From Progne subis subis (taxonomy: Eukaryota; Chordata; Aves; Passeriformes; Hirundinidae): a stretch of DNA of 64,000 nucleotides. A program made the translations under genes and the position numbers. Every line of letters begins with the position of its first letter. Position 1 is the stretch's first letter. Positions 25,001-64,000 of the stretch are shown piece by piece. Below the pieces are notes generated by a model. That model was given only the letters and a program-made list of their open reading frames with translations. It was not told where the DNA came from and did no database searches. The stretch lies in NCBI GenBank assembly GCA_022316685.1, contig JAKJHU010000024.1:8526943-8590942 (forward strand), written 5' to 3'.

Positions 25001-27764
25001 ATGAATTTTTGATATTGCTGCTAATTAAATGGCCTAGAGTTAATTAAATTTCATCTTCTTGCGTTGAAGGATCGAACAAATAATTTATTCAAGCAAGTGT
25101 ATGAGCAAAAGAGCCTGAAGGGGAGAAGTAATGATGCTATTGCTTCTGCATGTCTCTACATAGCCTGTAGGCAAGAGGGCGTTCCAAGAACATTTAAGGG
25201 TAAGTTTTCAGTGATACAGATTCAATTTTGCTATGAAGGAAAGGTGTAGTTACTGTCACTGTAGGAGGTTGGTTTTATTATTCCTGGACTTTGTCAAATT
25301 GGTTGTTCTCAGCTGAAGCTCACCTTTGAGGGGAGGGTAGAAGGGTCTGTGGGAATTTGATATATTTGTGGAGTAGGCTCTTGGGCACGGGGGTTTTAGC
25401 ACGTAAAGTTACTTAGAGTGTTGGTGAAACTTAGAAGGCATTTCTTTGATCAGAGGATGGTGGAGGGTGTTGTAACTGAATTTGAACCAGCAGTTCTGCA
25501 GCAAATTTGTGCAACTTTTCCCTAACAGAGATGCAGCTCTCTAGCATTGAGTACCAAATTTCCCTTACTAAGTGAGCTGTATTAATTAGCACTTTATGAT
25601 AAATGTGCACAGACTGAAGTTTCACAAATGGTCAGAGCTTATTTAGTGGTGGTGGCCTTCAGGACATCAGCCTTCTTTGTGTGGGTCTTAATATACTGAG
25701 AACCAAGTTTGATTATTTTGGGGGTAGCAAATGCCTAAGCCTAAGATGTAATTTATACTCTTTTTTCAGAAATATGTGCAGTGTCCAGGATTTCAAAGAA
25801 AGAAATAGGTCGGTGTTTTAAACTGATTTTGAAAGCTCTGGAAACCAGTGTTGATTTGATTACAACTGGAGACTTCATGTCACGATTCTGTTCTAATCTG
25901 GGTCTTCCCAAACAAGTACAAATGGCAGCAACACATATTGCCCGTAAAGCTGTGGAATTAGATTTGGTTCCTGGGAGAAGCCCTATCTCTGTAGCAGCTG
26001 CAGCTATTTACATGGCATCACAGGCTTCTTCAGAGAAAAGGACACAAAAAGGTAAAACTTGACTTGTTTTGGTCTTTTTTGCTTTGTTTTAGTTTGCCAT
26101 GTCTTTCTTCTTCAAAGAAAATTCAGTGTTACTGTAAAACTTGGCTGAGGTCTGTGCAAACAGTGATAAGCCCCATTCTAACTGCATACAGCAAGGGCCA
26201 AACCAGAATCTCCCAGTCCCCAGAATGAACATGGAGTCATTGGCTACACTCAGTGTAAACAGAGTTCATTTTCTTCTGGTGTTAGGAGTTGGGTTCTTGA
26301 ATGCAATGCACCAAGTGTGTTCAAATGAGCATAATAATTTAGGTTCATGTATGCTAATACTTTTTGTGTGTCCATTTTGCTGCTCTAAAATACTCCAAGC
26401 ACAAATTTACAGGTGGTCGCAGGGAACACTTGGGCTTTGGATTACATTGAATCTTTAATCATTCCTGCAGCCAGGGAATCCCCTGCATTAGTACATGGTC
26501 CTTGACTTACCATGAGTTTGTGTTAAACATGGAAAGTGTGGGATGGCAAGGTTTGTTGGGGATCAGCTGGGGCAGATTCCCTGCTGGGAGGGTGGTCTGG
26601 GGGAAGGCAGTAAGGAGTTTAGGGTTCTTGAGCCACAGAGCAGCATGGATCAGCCCCTGGGGCTCAAGGGAATGAGGCCCACAGGGCAGAAATACCTGGG
26701 GAAAGAAGTTGGCTGAGGCTGCAGGGCTAGAACTTGATGTGAGAAATAGATTCAAGTGCTCCACTGAGTGTTCCAGTACACATCAGAAATGTTGAAAATG
26801 TATCAGTTTCATAATGGACAGTTCCTTTTGGATAGAGAGTAGCTTTTCTCTGTCAGGTTGTGGTGTTTCATTCTGGCTTTCTAACTGCCTGTGTCCCTGG
26901 AGCTTCCTTCCTGTTTGCACTTTCCGGGGCCTGTGAGTGATCTGGAGCCCAGGACGTTCAGTACCTTCATCCTTGCTGGTTGTGAGCTACAGGATTGCAT
27001 CTCTTAAGAATGATTGTTAAAATACAGCTGCCTGCCGTGGACACCATGGCTCCACACTGCTGCAGTGTTTTTGGATAATGCTGAAGGCTCTCATGCAGTT
27101 TAAGGTTTAAATTTAAGTTTCTGTGCATCTCAAACAAGTGTTCCCGCAGCTTGTTAGACAGTGTTCTGTGCCTCTGTCTTATTTCTTGGTGCATTTTAAG
27201 GTAAATGTATTTCATGTTTAACTGGAGATATTGGTTTTTGTCTGTGACTCAGTCTTTTGCTTATTTTTCCTTATATTTAATCAAAGCGTAAAAATGAAGA
27301 TCCAAAAGTTGATGATGATTCGTTGAAATATTGTTGGTCATATGTAGAGTTTGTAGTAGATGTTTCTAATCACTTTTACACTCTTAGCTCTCTGTCAGTT
27401 AGAAATTTGTTATTCTGTGATTTATAGGTGAAGTTGAACTGTGGCACATAAGAAGACAGACTTACATATCAAAAATATTAGTCACCACAGTTAAAACTAT
27501 TTCTGCCAGGCTTTTGGGAGAGTTGCAAGTGAAACAAGTGTCCACTACCTCTTGATAAGTTATGCTTGCTGGTTTCTTGAATACAAATGGCAAAAGTAAA
27601 AACTAATCAATTCTCTGCTTTTTGTTGTAGAAATTGGTGATATTGCTGGTGTGGCTGATGTTACGATTAGACAGTCATACAGGCTGATCTATCCTCGAGC
27701 TCCTGATCTTTTCCCAGCAGACTTCAAGTTTGATACCCCAGTAGACAAACTACCACAGCTGTGA
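5956..27764 (+). CDS. GTF2B: GTF2B, transcription initiation factor IIB (complete, 7 coding exons)
   Basis: TFIIB is the nuclear factor that bridges TBP on promoter DNA to RNA polymerase II and sets the start site. Exons 5956-5972, 8394-8500, 18419-18552, 24787-24933, 25070-25199, 25770-26051 and 27631-27764 join to 951 bases: 316 codons plus TGA, exactly the length of human TFIIB. The N-terminal zinc ribbon has ligands C15, H18, C34 and C37. The B-finger/linker spans about residues 42-110, with Ser65-Arg66 present. Two cyclin repeats occupy about 124-200 and 218-294. Lys238, the reported autoacetylated residue, is retained. The protein ends [11 protein letters not shown]. All introns are GT-AG and phases agree throughout. 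Differences from human TFIIB as I recall it are few, for example Ser for Pro in the CxxC after residue 34 and Gly for Cys at 223. There is no sign of damage. Confidence 0.98.
5973..8393 (+). other. GTF2B: GTF2B intron 1
   Basis: The first 600 bases belong to the CpG island and remain open in the start-codon frame until 6552, which is a GC effect. The rest is AT-rich. A pure T35 tract occupies 7016-7050, followed by a C/T-rich patch. No other feature is seen. Confidence 0.85.
7016..7065 (+). repeat. T35 homopolymer with flanking C/T patch
   Basis: Thirty-five T in a row at 7016-7050, followed by CCCCTCCTCCTCC. The plus strand is all pyrimidine for about 48 bases. On the minus strand it is a long A-tract, but I see no retrocopy body attached to it. 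Confidence 0.9.
8394..8500 (+). CDS. GTF2B: GTF2B coding exon 2 (zinc ribbon)
   Basis: Residues 6-42, [20 protein letters not shown] onward. It carries all four zinc ligands: Cys15, His18, Cys34 and Cys37. Acceptor TTTCTTAG, donor GTGAGT; enters with two bases owed and leaves with one. Confidence 0.97.
8501..18418 (+). other. GTF2B: GTF2B intron 2
   Basis: A 9.9-kb intron of AT-rich sequence. Short poly-T tracts occur near 11151-11172 and 17259-17271, and a C14 run near 17544-17557. One decayed CR1-like fragment lies near 14.31-14.45 kb. I recognise no embedded gene, snoRNA or microRNA. Open frames here are under 110 codons and resemble no family I know. Confidence 0.75.
14308..14450 (+). 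mobile_element. Decayed CR1-like LINE fragment
   Basis: The phrases GTGTCTAGCTCTGGG, GGCTTGCTGGAGCAAGTCCAG and TGTTCAGCCTGG occur in the same order as in the 3' part of avian CR1 elements, where a CAGCTCTGGG phrase, a GGAGC..GTCCAG phrase and a TTGTTCAGCCTGG phrase are hallmarks. The intervening sequence has diverged and some is deleted. Plus-strand orientation. Confidence 0.5.
18419..18552 (+). CDS. GTF2B: GTF2B coding exon 3 (B-finger/linker)
   Basis: Residues 42-86, [20 protein letters not shown] onward to STMIGK. It contains Ser65, phosphorylated in human TFIIB, and the charged B-linker that reaches toward the polymerase active centre. Acceptor TTTTCAG, donor GTAACA. Confidence 0.97.
18553..24786 (+). 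other. GTF2B: GTF2B intron 3
   Basis: A 6.2-kb intron, slightly less AT-rich than intron 2 at 20.9-23.4 kb. Several open frames up to 125 codons lie there on both strands but none shows a recognisable domain or splice-supported context. I see no repeat family I can name. Confidence 0.75.
24787..24933 (+). CDS. GTF2B: GTF2B coding exon 4 (linker and start of cyclin repeat 1)
   Basis: Forty-nine whole codons, residues 87-135, from [20 protein letters not shown] to NLPRNIV. Both edges are phase 0. Acceptor TTTTCAG, donor GTAAGT. Confidence 0.97.
25070..25199 (+). CDS. GTF2B: GTF2B coding exon 5 (cyclin repeat 1)
   Basis: Residues 136-178 plus the first base of Glu179, from [20 protein letters not shown] to EGVPRTFK. 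The helical core motif ACLYIACRQ is intact. Donor GTAAGT at 25200. Confidence 0.97.
25770..26051 (+). CDS. GTF2B: GTF2B coding exon 6 (cyclin repeats 1 and 2)
   Basis: The largest exon, 282 bases, residues 179-272, from [20 protein letters not shown] to SEKRTQK. It spans the junction between cyclin repeats and carries Lys238 within [10 protein letters not shown]. Acceptor TTTTTTCAG, donor GTAAAA. Confidence 0.97.
26052..27630 (+). other. GTF2B: GTF2B introns around exon 6 and before exon 7
   Basis: The intron of 1.58 kb before the last exon holds nothing I can identify. The upstream intron 25200-25769 (570 bases) is also plain, and the intron 24934-25069 is only 136 bases. Confidence 0.8.
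27631..27764 (+). CDS. GTF2B: GTF2B coding exon 7 (C terminus)
   Basis: Residues 273-316 and TGA, from [20 protein letters not shown] to [10 protein letters not shown]. This completes cyclin repeat 2 and the C-terminal tail. Acceptor TTGTTGTAG. Confidence 0.97.
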
Positions 27765-28135
27765 GATGGCAGAGGGTTAATTTCTGTTAACCCCGCCCCC
27801 GCCCCCCCCCCCAAAAAAAAAAAACCCAACAAAAACAAACTCTTTATTTTTGCCTATAATAAAGGATGTACAAAGTGTTAATATTGGGTCTTCGTGTTGT
27901 GGACGATATGGAGATGGACGGCAGCAAACATTCCAAGGGGGAACAAGCTCATTGTGTGGCATTTTGTATGTATATATTAGTGGAAGTAACTATTTAATAA
28001 CTGTTGCAACAAATTTAATTTGGTATTGTTGTACTTAATTAGATTTCTTTTGTAGGGATCTAGTAAGATGTATTTTGGAAAATTTAAAATACTGTGTAAT
28101 TCCCAAATAAACTTTTCCAAAAACACCATCTTGTG
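27765..28135 (+). promoter_or_regulatory. GTF2B: GTF2B 3'UTR with two AATAAA signals
   Basis: Starts with a homopolymer patch: interrupted C-runs at 27791-27812 followed by A12 at 27813-27824. AATAAA occurs at 27858-27863 and 28106-28111. The second, about 345 bases after the stop and followed by GT-rich sequence, fits the short 3'UTR expected of GTF2B. Using the first would give an even shorter one. Confidence 0.75.
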
Positions 28136-30540
28136 GATATAACTGCAATGTGACATGCATGTACTGTTGCACATGCTGAAAACTGGAATGCAGTCCATGG
28201 AATGGTGGAGTGAGCTTCATAGTTGTGGGTTTGGTCACAAGGCTGCTAAAATGCTCTCTTTCTGGACAATTTCCGATCTTTAAAGTGCCGTAGTAAGTTG
28301 TATGGAGCTGTGGTGTGGGTGCTTGCACCCAGGATGTAATCAGTTGCTGAAAAGCTGTTCCAAGTTTCGCACAACTGCTGCAGACTATTTCCAAACTGGC
28401 TGTAAAAGGATCAGTCCCATCCTTGGCACAGTCTCCCTGATTGTCAGTGATGTCTCTCCTTTCCTTCTGTGAATTTGACATATGACAAAGGAGCTACTGA
28501 GGAGCATGAGGGCTCCCTTTAGTTGAATTCCAGGTAACTTCATGATGCTTAGTACTGAACAAAGAAAAGTAGAAAGTATAAGTTTCTGTTAAATTTCTGA
28601 CCTGCCAGCCCACCCTGCAGTCTGGCTGGCCTGTGGTTATGTTCTAAGTGAGCACTTGTTGTTTGAACTGATAAGCTGGGTGCTGAGTGAAGGCTGAAGT
28701 TGTTCAGCCCTGCTCAGACTAAGAGCTTTGAACACTGGTTGCCTCTTGACAGTGTCCCTTTGTGTACAAAGCAGCAAATGTGCTTAACTTGGGAGTCTTG
28801 TGGTTCCTGAGATTTTGTATCGCAGGTGCAAATTCAGTTGAACCACACGAATGAACAGCTGAGGGGTCAGCTTGCTGCACATTTGGTCCTAAGCCATCCA
28901 GCGGGAAGGCTATGTCCAGTGCTAATAGCACTAATTGCCAGTAGCCCTCACTGTTCTCTTGCTAGATGAGCTTTAATCCTCTTCTGCCAGTAGATACTGG
29001 AAATGTGGAAACCGAACATTTTTTTCTGTAAACAAATAACAAAGGTTGTACAATCCTGTTACACCATAGGAGCGGTTGGTTGCAGCCTTGAAAGATTCTG
29101 GTGCAGATGTTAGAAGTGGAACACTCAGTAGTTGGGAAGGCCTGTATTCATTATCTGATGTATTGCCTTTGATTTTGTAGTAACATTTTCTATTATCTGG
29201 CCATTCCCAGTCTTTGTCTGAGCTATTCTACCTGCATCCTCTGTGGGCAAAGGTGGGATGCTTTGAATGGGCTGGGCCTGACCTTCAGTGCACTGTTACA
29301 GCTTGGGAATGCAAAGGTGGAAATTGCTTTAAGTGTGAATGTTGCTTTTTAGCATAGATCTGTGGGTTAAATCTACTCCATGAAGGTTAAAAGTGACTGA
29401 AATATACATTGCCCATAATGCTCATACTTAAATCCTTTCAGGCATTAGGCACGAGCACTTGACATGTGATGGGTGTGCGTTTGCAGCTGAAATTGTTGCA
29501 TACAGCAAAGATTGCCTGGACAGGAATTTAAATACATCTGTGCAAAGCTCTGAAGTGCAGCAGATGGAGGCAGGGATGTGCAATCCTGCTTGACCCTGCA
29601 GTTCCACAAGCAGTTCCTCTATCTCCCGGGCTTTGGAGATGGCAGTAACTGTGGAAGCACAAAGAGGCAGAACTAGGAATCTGCTTCAAGGGGCAGGTAT
29701 ATTCTGAAGGCCACTTAGTACGGTCTGCAGTATTAGTCACTGTGAAACATAGCAGAAATATAGCCTAGCTCTGAATTCATTTTGAGGCAGCTCTGCCCCC
29801 TCGTAGCTCCTGCCGTGCCTGTGTGAGCCAGGTCCCGCGCGGGGCCCGGGGGAGGCACGGGCCGCCCTCAGGCTGGGGGCGGGCTCGGGGGCCCTGCTCA
29901 GCCGGGGATGGCCCTGAGGGAGGAGGCAGCACCGTGAAAGGGCCGCATTCCCCACACACAAGGGCAAGGGCCGGAACATCTTCAAGCGTTAATTCAACGG
30001 CAGTTCTGACTTGAAACGCTGGAGCCAGCCCTTTCTGGAACGACTTAACCAGGTATGAAGTGAAGTGTCCATTTCTGTGCAAAATGGCCGCGTAAAATTC
30101 CATGGGGCTCTTAAGAGCAAAGAACTCTGTTCTAAATGCACTCACTAGAAAGCTTCATCCTCTAGACTGTCTAAAGAAATGAGCTCGGTGTGGGGTGGGT
30201 AGGTATAGTTACACAGCTTGCTAAGGAATGGTGGGCAGGGAAGGGCAGAGGCTGCTGAAGCCGTGCCCGGGAGCGGGGCTGTCTCCCCCTGCCCTCAGGA
30301 AGCCTGGGAAGGAGAATGCTGGGTCAGGCAGGCCCCACTCCGGCCGACAGGGTCTGCTCCTGTCGGGACTGCTCCGAGGCAGTTTGTAATGTTCTTTCTT
30401 AAAGAAAACAAACTAATGCGCTCCCACCAAGAGACTGGGTCCCCTCCTAATGCTAAGATCTTTTATGAAGTTACCTGTGGAGAAAACATGACCAGCCACT
30501 TCAAGAAACAGCAAAATCATGTTTGCAACACAATTTACAA
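28136..30540. other. Gap between the converging GTF2B and PKN2 genes
   Basis: About 2.4 kb between the 3' ends of GTF2B and PKN2. Most is ordinary AT-rich sequence. A GC-rich block at about 29.79-30.38 kb stands out and is listed separately. No gene is supported here. Confidence 0.65.
29790..30380. other. GC-rich block between converging genes
   Basis: Two GC-rich stretches, about 29.79-29.97 and 30.24-30.38 kb, with frequent CpG, rise out of AT-rich flanks. A 122-codon minus-strand frame (29777-30145) and shorter plus-strand frames cross it. They are explained by low stop-codon frequency in GC-rich DNA, and none resembles a protein I know. It may be an orphan CpG island or a promoter of an unannotated non-coding RNA, or just compositional drift. 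Confidence 0.55.
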
Positions 30541-30549
30541 ATTACTCTA

Positions 30550-32730
30550 TTTAGAACTTTAATTTGTGATATTAATGACTGCAAAACACTTAGAATGACA
30601 TTTGTTAAAGGCACATTTCATTTAATGCATAGTGTACCATTCTAAAATATCCTAATTTCCTTACAAAGTGCTTGAGCAGCCACATACAGATAAAGTATAG
30701 CAAAATATATTTACAATCTAGGGTTTAAATCTTAATCTGCCTAAAAATATTTAAAAAACTACAGAGATAAAATTAGTGCTTTTTTTCAGCTTAACTGGGT
30801 GAACATACCCTGCCCTCTAATTTTTTCTAATTTTTTTTTTTTTTTTTTTTAGTGATTTGCTTAGATTAAAAAAAGATTTCTGTACACGACGTAGTTACAA
30901 AAAGGTATGTTTGAGGATACTTTCGTAAGTATTCAGCACCCTGTGAGATGCTTGTGTATATATATATTTGGGAACCAAAAAGGGTGAGCTGACTGTACCT
31001 CAAAAGTATTGGTTTCAGCTAGATACAGGAACATAATTCGTTTCTAATCAGTATAGAACCTGGAAACAAGGAATGCTGAGGAGCTGACTCACTCTTCCCA
31101 ATGTGATTTGTAGCAGTGGGGAAGGTGCCTGCCCCATTCCTGTGGAGGCTGGCCTGATTTAGACCTAGTAACCATTATTTTATTTTTTTTCTCCCTTAAG
31201 CCTCTCCTCTGCCTAACCCTGCAGGTGTGTCCAGCATCATGATTTTAAACCACCACCTTAGCATTGCATACTCCAGTGGTTTGTGTTTCTTCTTCAAATT
31301 AATAAAATTAGCAGTTTTTAATTCATTTGAGTGCGATGCTCACTGCCTTAGCCCAGGACCAGCAAACTTCTGGTCAGGATGAACCTGTGAGGTTACAGTG
31401 CTGAATAGTGCTAGAGGTAAGGACCACGTGGGTAATTTATTTTCCAAGAGTCAATGTTTGCCCACAGAACAGCAGAAGCCAAAAATAGGTCTTGGTTTAC
31501 AAATACACAGTGTCCGGTCTAAATTACTTTTCAACTTTTGAGGTACAGCTTTTAGTGTTAAGGGGTTTATAAAATATACACTTTTTATCAAAAATATTTA
31601 TACATTCTATTACAACATATTGCTTTTACCCTCAGTAACTGCCAATCCAGGGGCTGGAGGTCAGTGGCCTACATGGATACATTTGTTTGTTCACTTGGCC
31701 ACTACGCAACATCGGTGAAGTGGTACAATTAAATTATTTGCCTGGAGGTAAGAATACATTACAACTTCCAAATATACATGTTCACAGCATGTATACATTG
31801 AAAATCCTTATGTTTTCTAAGTGATATGATACTGTACAGCAGACAGGAGGATGGGAGGGGGTTAGATACGGATTGGGAACTTCTCTGCCCGCTCGGGGCA
31901 CGGGAAAGGCTTGAGGTGAGTACGGAAGGGGCCCGGCCTGGGCCCTGTGGCTGCTCCGCTCTGGGGTTACACTGAGCAGTGTCCTCCTTACATTCCTCAT
32001 CCCAACCAGGGCCTCAAGCCATGCTCAAGGAGCTTGAAGGCAAAACTGTTTGGCAAGTGACTTTGGTAAACTCTCCGGATCTTTATGGGTTTTTCTTTGT
32101 AATGGAAGCACTTACACAGTTGTTATCTCAAAGGCAAGGTGTTTAACGTTTTTCCTAATAAATACCATAGAAAATTTACAAAACAAGGCATATCTGTTCT
32201 CAATACCATTATTTTAAGAACACAAGATGAAGGTGTATGTAGAAATGTGTAGTTTTAAAGACTGCACAGTATTTAGCTGAAATAATTTGCCTTCTCTGAC
32301 TAGAACCAGGTTCTATGAGTGTCACCAATATCCCAACTTACTTCATTGTGGCTGAGTGGAGATTACCTAGCTCAAAGTCTGCTTTTCCCACTTAAGGCAG
32401 ATACTTTAAAAAGCAGTATTATCTGCTGTGGAAGAGTGAGAGAAACTGTACAGATCCACGTGCTCCTGTGTGCGGCAAGTTCAACACAGCCTGGGTTCAC
32501 CAACTCAGCTTAGGAACGCCATAGACCTGCTTTCCAGTGCTCAGATAAAAAACAATATACAAAGAGGCCACTCTTTAAAAGAGTGTTAAAACAGTACTTA
32601 AAAGGATCTTCATGTGATTTAAAAAAACCCAGAAGCTACAGGTGGCACAGAAAGCAATTGAAGGGTTGGTATTCTTCAGAGAGAGGCATTCTTGTGAGCC
32701 AGTCAGCTGGGGCTTCACAGTGTGTGGAAG
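30550..32730 (-). promoter_or_regulatory. PKN2: Probable PKN2 3'UTR
   Basis: AT-rich sequence following the PKN2 stop on the minus strand, without another gene. Minus-strand AATAAA signals (TTTATT on the plus strand) lie at 31436-31441 and 31179-31184, and an ATTAAA variant at 30621-30626. Transcripts may end at more than one of these. The outer limit is an estimate based on the roughly 2-kb 3'UTR I expect for vertebrate PKN2. Confidence 0.5.
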
Positions 32731-60601
<27,871 letters not shown>

Positions 60602-63600
60602 CTAGGAAGAAAAACAGTAATATAATCACCAGGCAACATTGTTTCTGACAACACACACTTACTGTGCCCAGCACTCAGGTCCCTGTACATTAACTCTGTA
60701 AGACCATTCACTAACCTTGGGCTGCACTCACATTGACCTAAAAAGCAACAATATCACAAAATATGACATGTTAACTGGAGCTGCATTTTACAACAGATTT
60801 ATTTTAAATTTAGTGACATCTTTACTATGCTTATTTTTAACAGCAAGAGATTTAAATACTTTTGGATTTGTTATGGCTGCTTGCCTGGAAGTTACGTGCC
60901 TCAGAGCTAATGAGTAATGTTGTAATTTTATAGATTTGTGTTTTAATAGACAAGATGGATAGAGAAAAGAAGACTAACTTCTAATAATTATAGTCTATGA
61001 TGAAATTTTATACATCCTTTATAATAGATTCCTTCTAAAGATCGTTAAAAAAAGTAGTGATGTTTGCAGCTGTTTAAAGAAATACTGGCATATCTATAAA
61101 GACTTATCAAGTTGTTACTGGAAATACATTTACAAGGTCTTTTTATTTTTTTAATCCTTCAAGTAAAACCTTTCACTTTAAAAAACAGTCATGATTAACA
61201 AACCCAAATCCTACTTTCATGTGCAGGCAAGCTAGGCTGAAATGAAAGAAACCAAAAGTTGCCATGATGGAGCAGGAGTTGGCGAAGTAAGGGAGCAGGG
61301 GATGGAGTCTTCAGACCCCCAGAACACAGGGGGTCATCAGTGTGCCTACTATACAATCACACATCACTGAGAAGTAAGAGCACAAAAAGCACATTCTAGA
61401 ACCTACACCCATGAAGTTCATATACAATTAATTATGTATGTGACAAGATTTCTGTGTCTTAATTGCAGACCCTTGACAATGAGCAGACATTAGGTCCTAC
61501 CCTAGAAATTTCAGCTAGAGGTAAATGAGTGAAGATCAAAGAAAGGCTCTCCTGAACTTTAATTTGATCCCATTCTAATTCAGAATTTATTTAATAAATG
61601 TCTGGCCTGATTTGCACGTAACTACCCAAAAGACCAAAATTCCACTAAATTTTCTCAAACACTATGATGAAGCTGCCTTGACTTCTGAAAAACGGGCTGG
61701 ACAAAAAAGGTATTTTAAGGCATAATTAAAATGTTGAAAGGTTTTGTCACAAAATCAGTTATCATCACAGGAAACAGCAGAAGAAAACGTTCTGAAGGGA
61801 GTTCAAGGAGCACAGCATCAAGCTAGTAAACAGAAGAATGTCCACAACACAAAACCACTACAGATACTCCACAGTAACTTGGTATTCAAAAGAACTTGGA
61901 ACACGCAGGTTGTGCCTGGACCCTACATGTCAAGAGATAATCTTGGTCAAACGATTTCAATCCGTGCACATCCCAGCAATACTGCCATCCATAAGCAAGA
62001 GCCAGTCTGCTAGTCAACTATAATTTCATAAGTTTCCTGAATCTCTCATTAAAATTTTTCTACCCACAGCTTCTACTTTTAGTACCAAAAGTTAACAACT
62101 CAAAGATTCTTAAATATTCAAAGTAGCCAGAAGCGCCATCTTGCCACAGAATTTGACTATTGGTAAAAAAGAGAACAAGTAAGCAATTTAGAAATGACAA
62201 ACTGAATAAGAAATGAAAGGGAAAAAAACCCATGCAAATTTATTTTAAGTGCACTTGTGAGTGCCTTTCTGTCAGTGCAGATTAAAGTAAATAATTATGC
62301 ATATGTAGAGAGGCTATTAATAGCTGTACTGGGAAATACACGACATTGTTTCCATATATAGGCACCTAAAATAGAATTGATTTATAAAGAAAAAAAAACA
62401 GAGTAATCAATAGCAATGAGCAACTAGTACAAAGTTTCATATCCATAATGAAGGAAGCCATCCACCATGAGTTGTGTGTTTAGTTTTGAGAAACATGAAA
62501 CTGAAAATAAATTAATATAACAACTGTATGGCAAACTATTTAAGCAGTTAGGATATCCAAATCAGATTAAGATCTTTGATTTCCCTGCTTGTCTAACACA
62601 TAAAAATTAAGGATGTCAAAAAAGTGCATCAAGATTATTATGCTACTACTCAGCCTTTAAAAAGAGATTTAAAAAATGTTTGTAAATAAAAAGCATGTAT
62701 TTTTACAGCAGTTATTCATGCCTGTTCTGCAAGCTTTCTAGAAATAAATTTATCTATCACCTCCTTCCTTAAAGCCGGATATTATACTTTTTCAAATTCA
62801 GAAGAGAAAGACAAATGACAAATGCAAAAAACCCCAAATCAAATAACAAAACCACCAAAACCCACACTAAACCCAAAAGAAATCCTTTATTCTATGCTGT
62901 AAGAGTACCTGAAGTTTGCTAAAATTATGCCAAGAATGTACACTTCTCAAACAGAACAATGTAATTAAGATATAAATAATTCAGAAATATCGTTCACTGG
63001 GGTTTACCAAAGAGACTTCAGTTAATTGCTCATCCATTGAACAATAATGTATTTTGTTACAGGGGAGGTTTTTATCCCCCTACAAGCCCTATATCCCATC
63101 TGTTAAAGTGATGTTATGTTCGTCCATAAAAAGGCTTTTGCAGCCCTTGTTCCAGACAGAGTCCCTAGTAAGTCTTCAATGAAATTAAATCTCCATGATC
63201 ATTAGTAATTTGCCTTCTGAATTTTGCAGTAATTGAGTTAAAGTTCTCCTCAGCCTGAACAGTCTCAGCAGCATCTTTGTCCTTGGATTTAAGGGTTTCA
63301 GGATAGAGTTGTCTTCTTCAATCTGCTTTTGAGACAGCAGAGTTCAATCATGTGGATGTCAACACTGGAAGCTGATCACACTGCCTGTACATTTAAACAT
63401 TCTTTTTTCAATCCCCCCAAAAGCCACAGATGACACTCCTTCTGTCTCTCCTGTTATCCAGAGTTAATTATACTTTTGAACAGAAAGTATTCTCTCACCT
63501 AGTTATCCAGATGTGCCACCTGGCACAAAGGTCACTGTGAAATAAATCCTTCCAAGGAGGCAACTGTGCACTCAGTGACCCTTGAAGGTCACAGTGAATA

Positions 63601-64000
63601 CAGAGCAAGAGTGTTCCGCAAGTGAAGCTGCTCTGGTCCTGCACTAACATGCTTTGCTGCTGAGATGCAGCAAAGGTTTGAGACAGAGCCTCATGCGCCA
63701 AAGATGAACAGCCTCAAAAGCATTCCAGTTTAAGATGAAGATAATGTCCACAATGGCAGGACAGGACAGAACATCTAATAGTTAAATCAGCGAAATGAGG
63801 TAGGACTTTTTCTTTAAGAAAAGCACCTCCCAAATGCCAAACTTAAAAGTATACTTTTAAACTGAAGTTACTTAAAATACAGCATATTCCAGCTTTATTA
63901 GACGACATTAGACAAGTCTCTGCTTAGAGTTGAATATTATTTCAAAAACTATTTTTCTCATTTGGATAAACTCCCTCCCAGGATGAACCTCACATCCTTT
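60602..64000 (-). other. PKN2: Part of PKN2 intron 1
   Basis: About 3.4 kb upstream of exon 2, running off the right edge. The first exon and a CpG-island promoter are expected further on; no CpG island is seen before 64000. No repeat family or gene is recognised. Confidence 0.75.

Noticed and set aside
29777..30145. A 122-codon minus-strand frame in the GTF2B-PKN2 gap as a new gene
   Set aside because: It has low complexity with Pro, Arg and Gly excess from GC-rich DNA, no splice or start context and no recognised homology. It is kept only as part of the GC-block finding.

Overview
This is vertebrate nuclear DNA. It is intron-rich and AT-rich, with one strong CpG island and exons split by GT-AG introns. 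The repeats point to a bird, most likely a passerine. At 42.25-42.38 kb there is a tRNA-Ile/CR1 composite SINE of the zebra-finch TguSINE1 type. At 2.7-3.3 kb there is a solo LTR starting TGTCCTGG of a kind common in songbirds, and near 14.3 kb a decayed CR1-like fragment. I assigned species group and genes by recognising sequence, not by a database search.

Three protein-coding genes account for the coding content. (1) 183-1653, plus strand: the last two coding exons of KYAT3 (kynurenine aminotransferase 3 / CCBL2). (2) 5956-27764, plus strand: complete GTF2B (general transcription factor TFIIB), seven coding exons joining to an unbroken 316-codon frame, with a CpG-island promoter at about 5.4-6.6 kb. 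(3) 32731-60601, minus strand: PKN2 (protein kinase N2 / PRK2), 21 coding exons giving 969 codons plus stop. Only the short first coding exon is missing, and it lies beyond the right edge. KYAT3 and GTF2B run head to tail; GTF2B and PKN2 converge. As I recall it, this matches the neighbourhood on human chromosome 1p22.

Region by region: 1-1.9 kb is the KYAT3 3' end; 1.9-5.4 kb is intergenic and holds the solo LTR; 5.4-28.1 kb is GTF2B, with a 9.9-kb second intron and a 6.2-kb third intron; 28.1-30.5 kb is the gap between converging genes and holds an unexplained GC-rich block; 30.5-32.7 kb is the probable PKN2 3'UTR; 32.7-60.6 kb is the PKN2 coding part; 60.6-64 kb is part of PKN2 intron 1.

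The genes do not form a pathway. TFIIB is a core RNA polymerase II initiation factor, PKN2 is a Rho/Rac effector kinase and KYAT3 is a PLP-dependent aminotransferase. No CRISPR array, operon or novel multi-gene system is present. The points that merit a second look are fine-grained: a GC-AG intron and a very weak GT donor in PKN2, a His where the usual HPFF motif has Pro, a recognisable MIR element in a bird intron next to a 51-T tract, and the GC-rich block between GTF2B and PKN2. Most long open frames outside these exons are chance or CpG-island frames.
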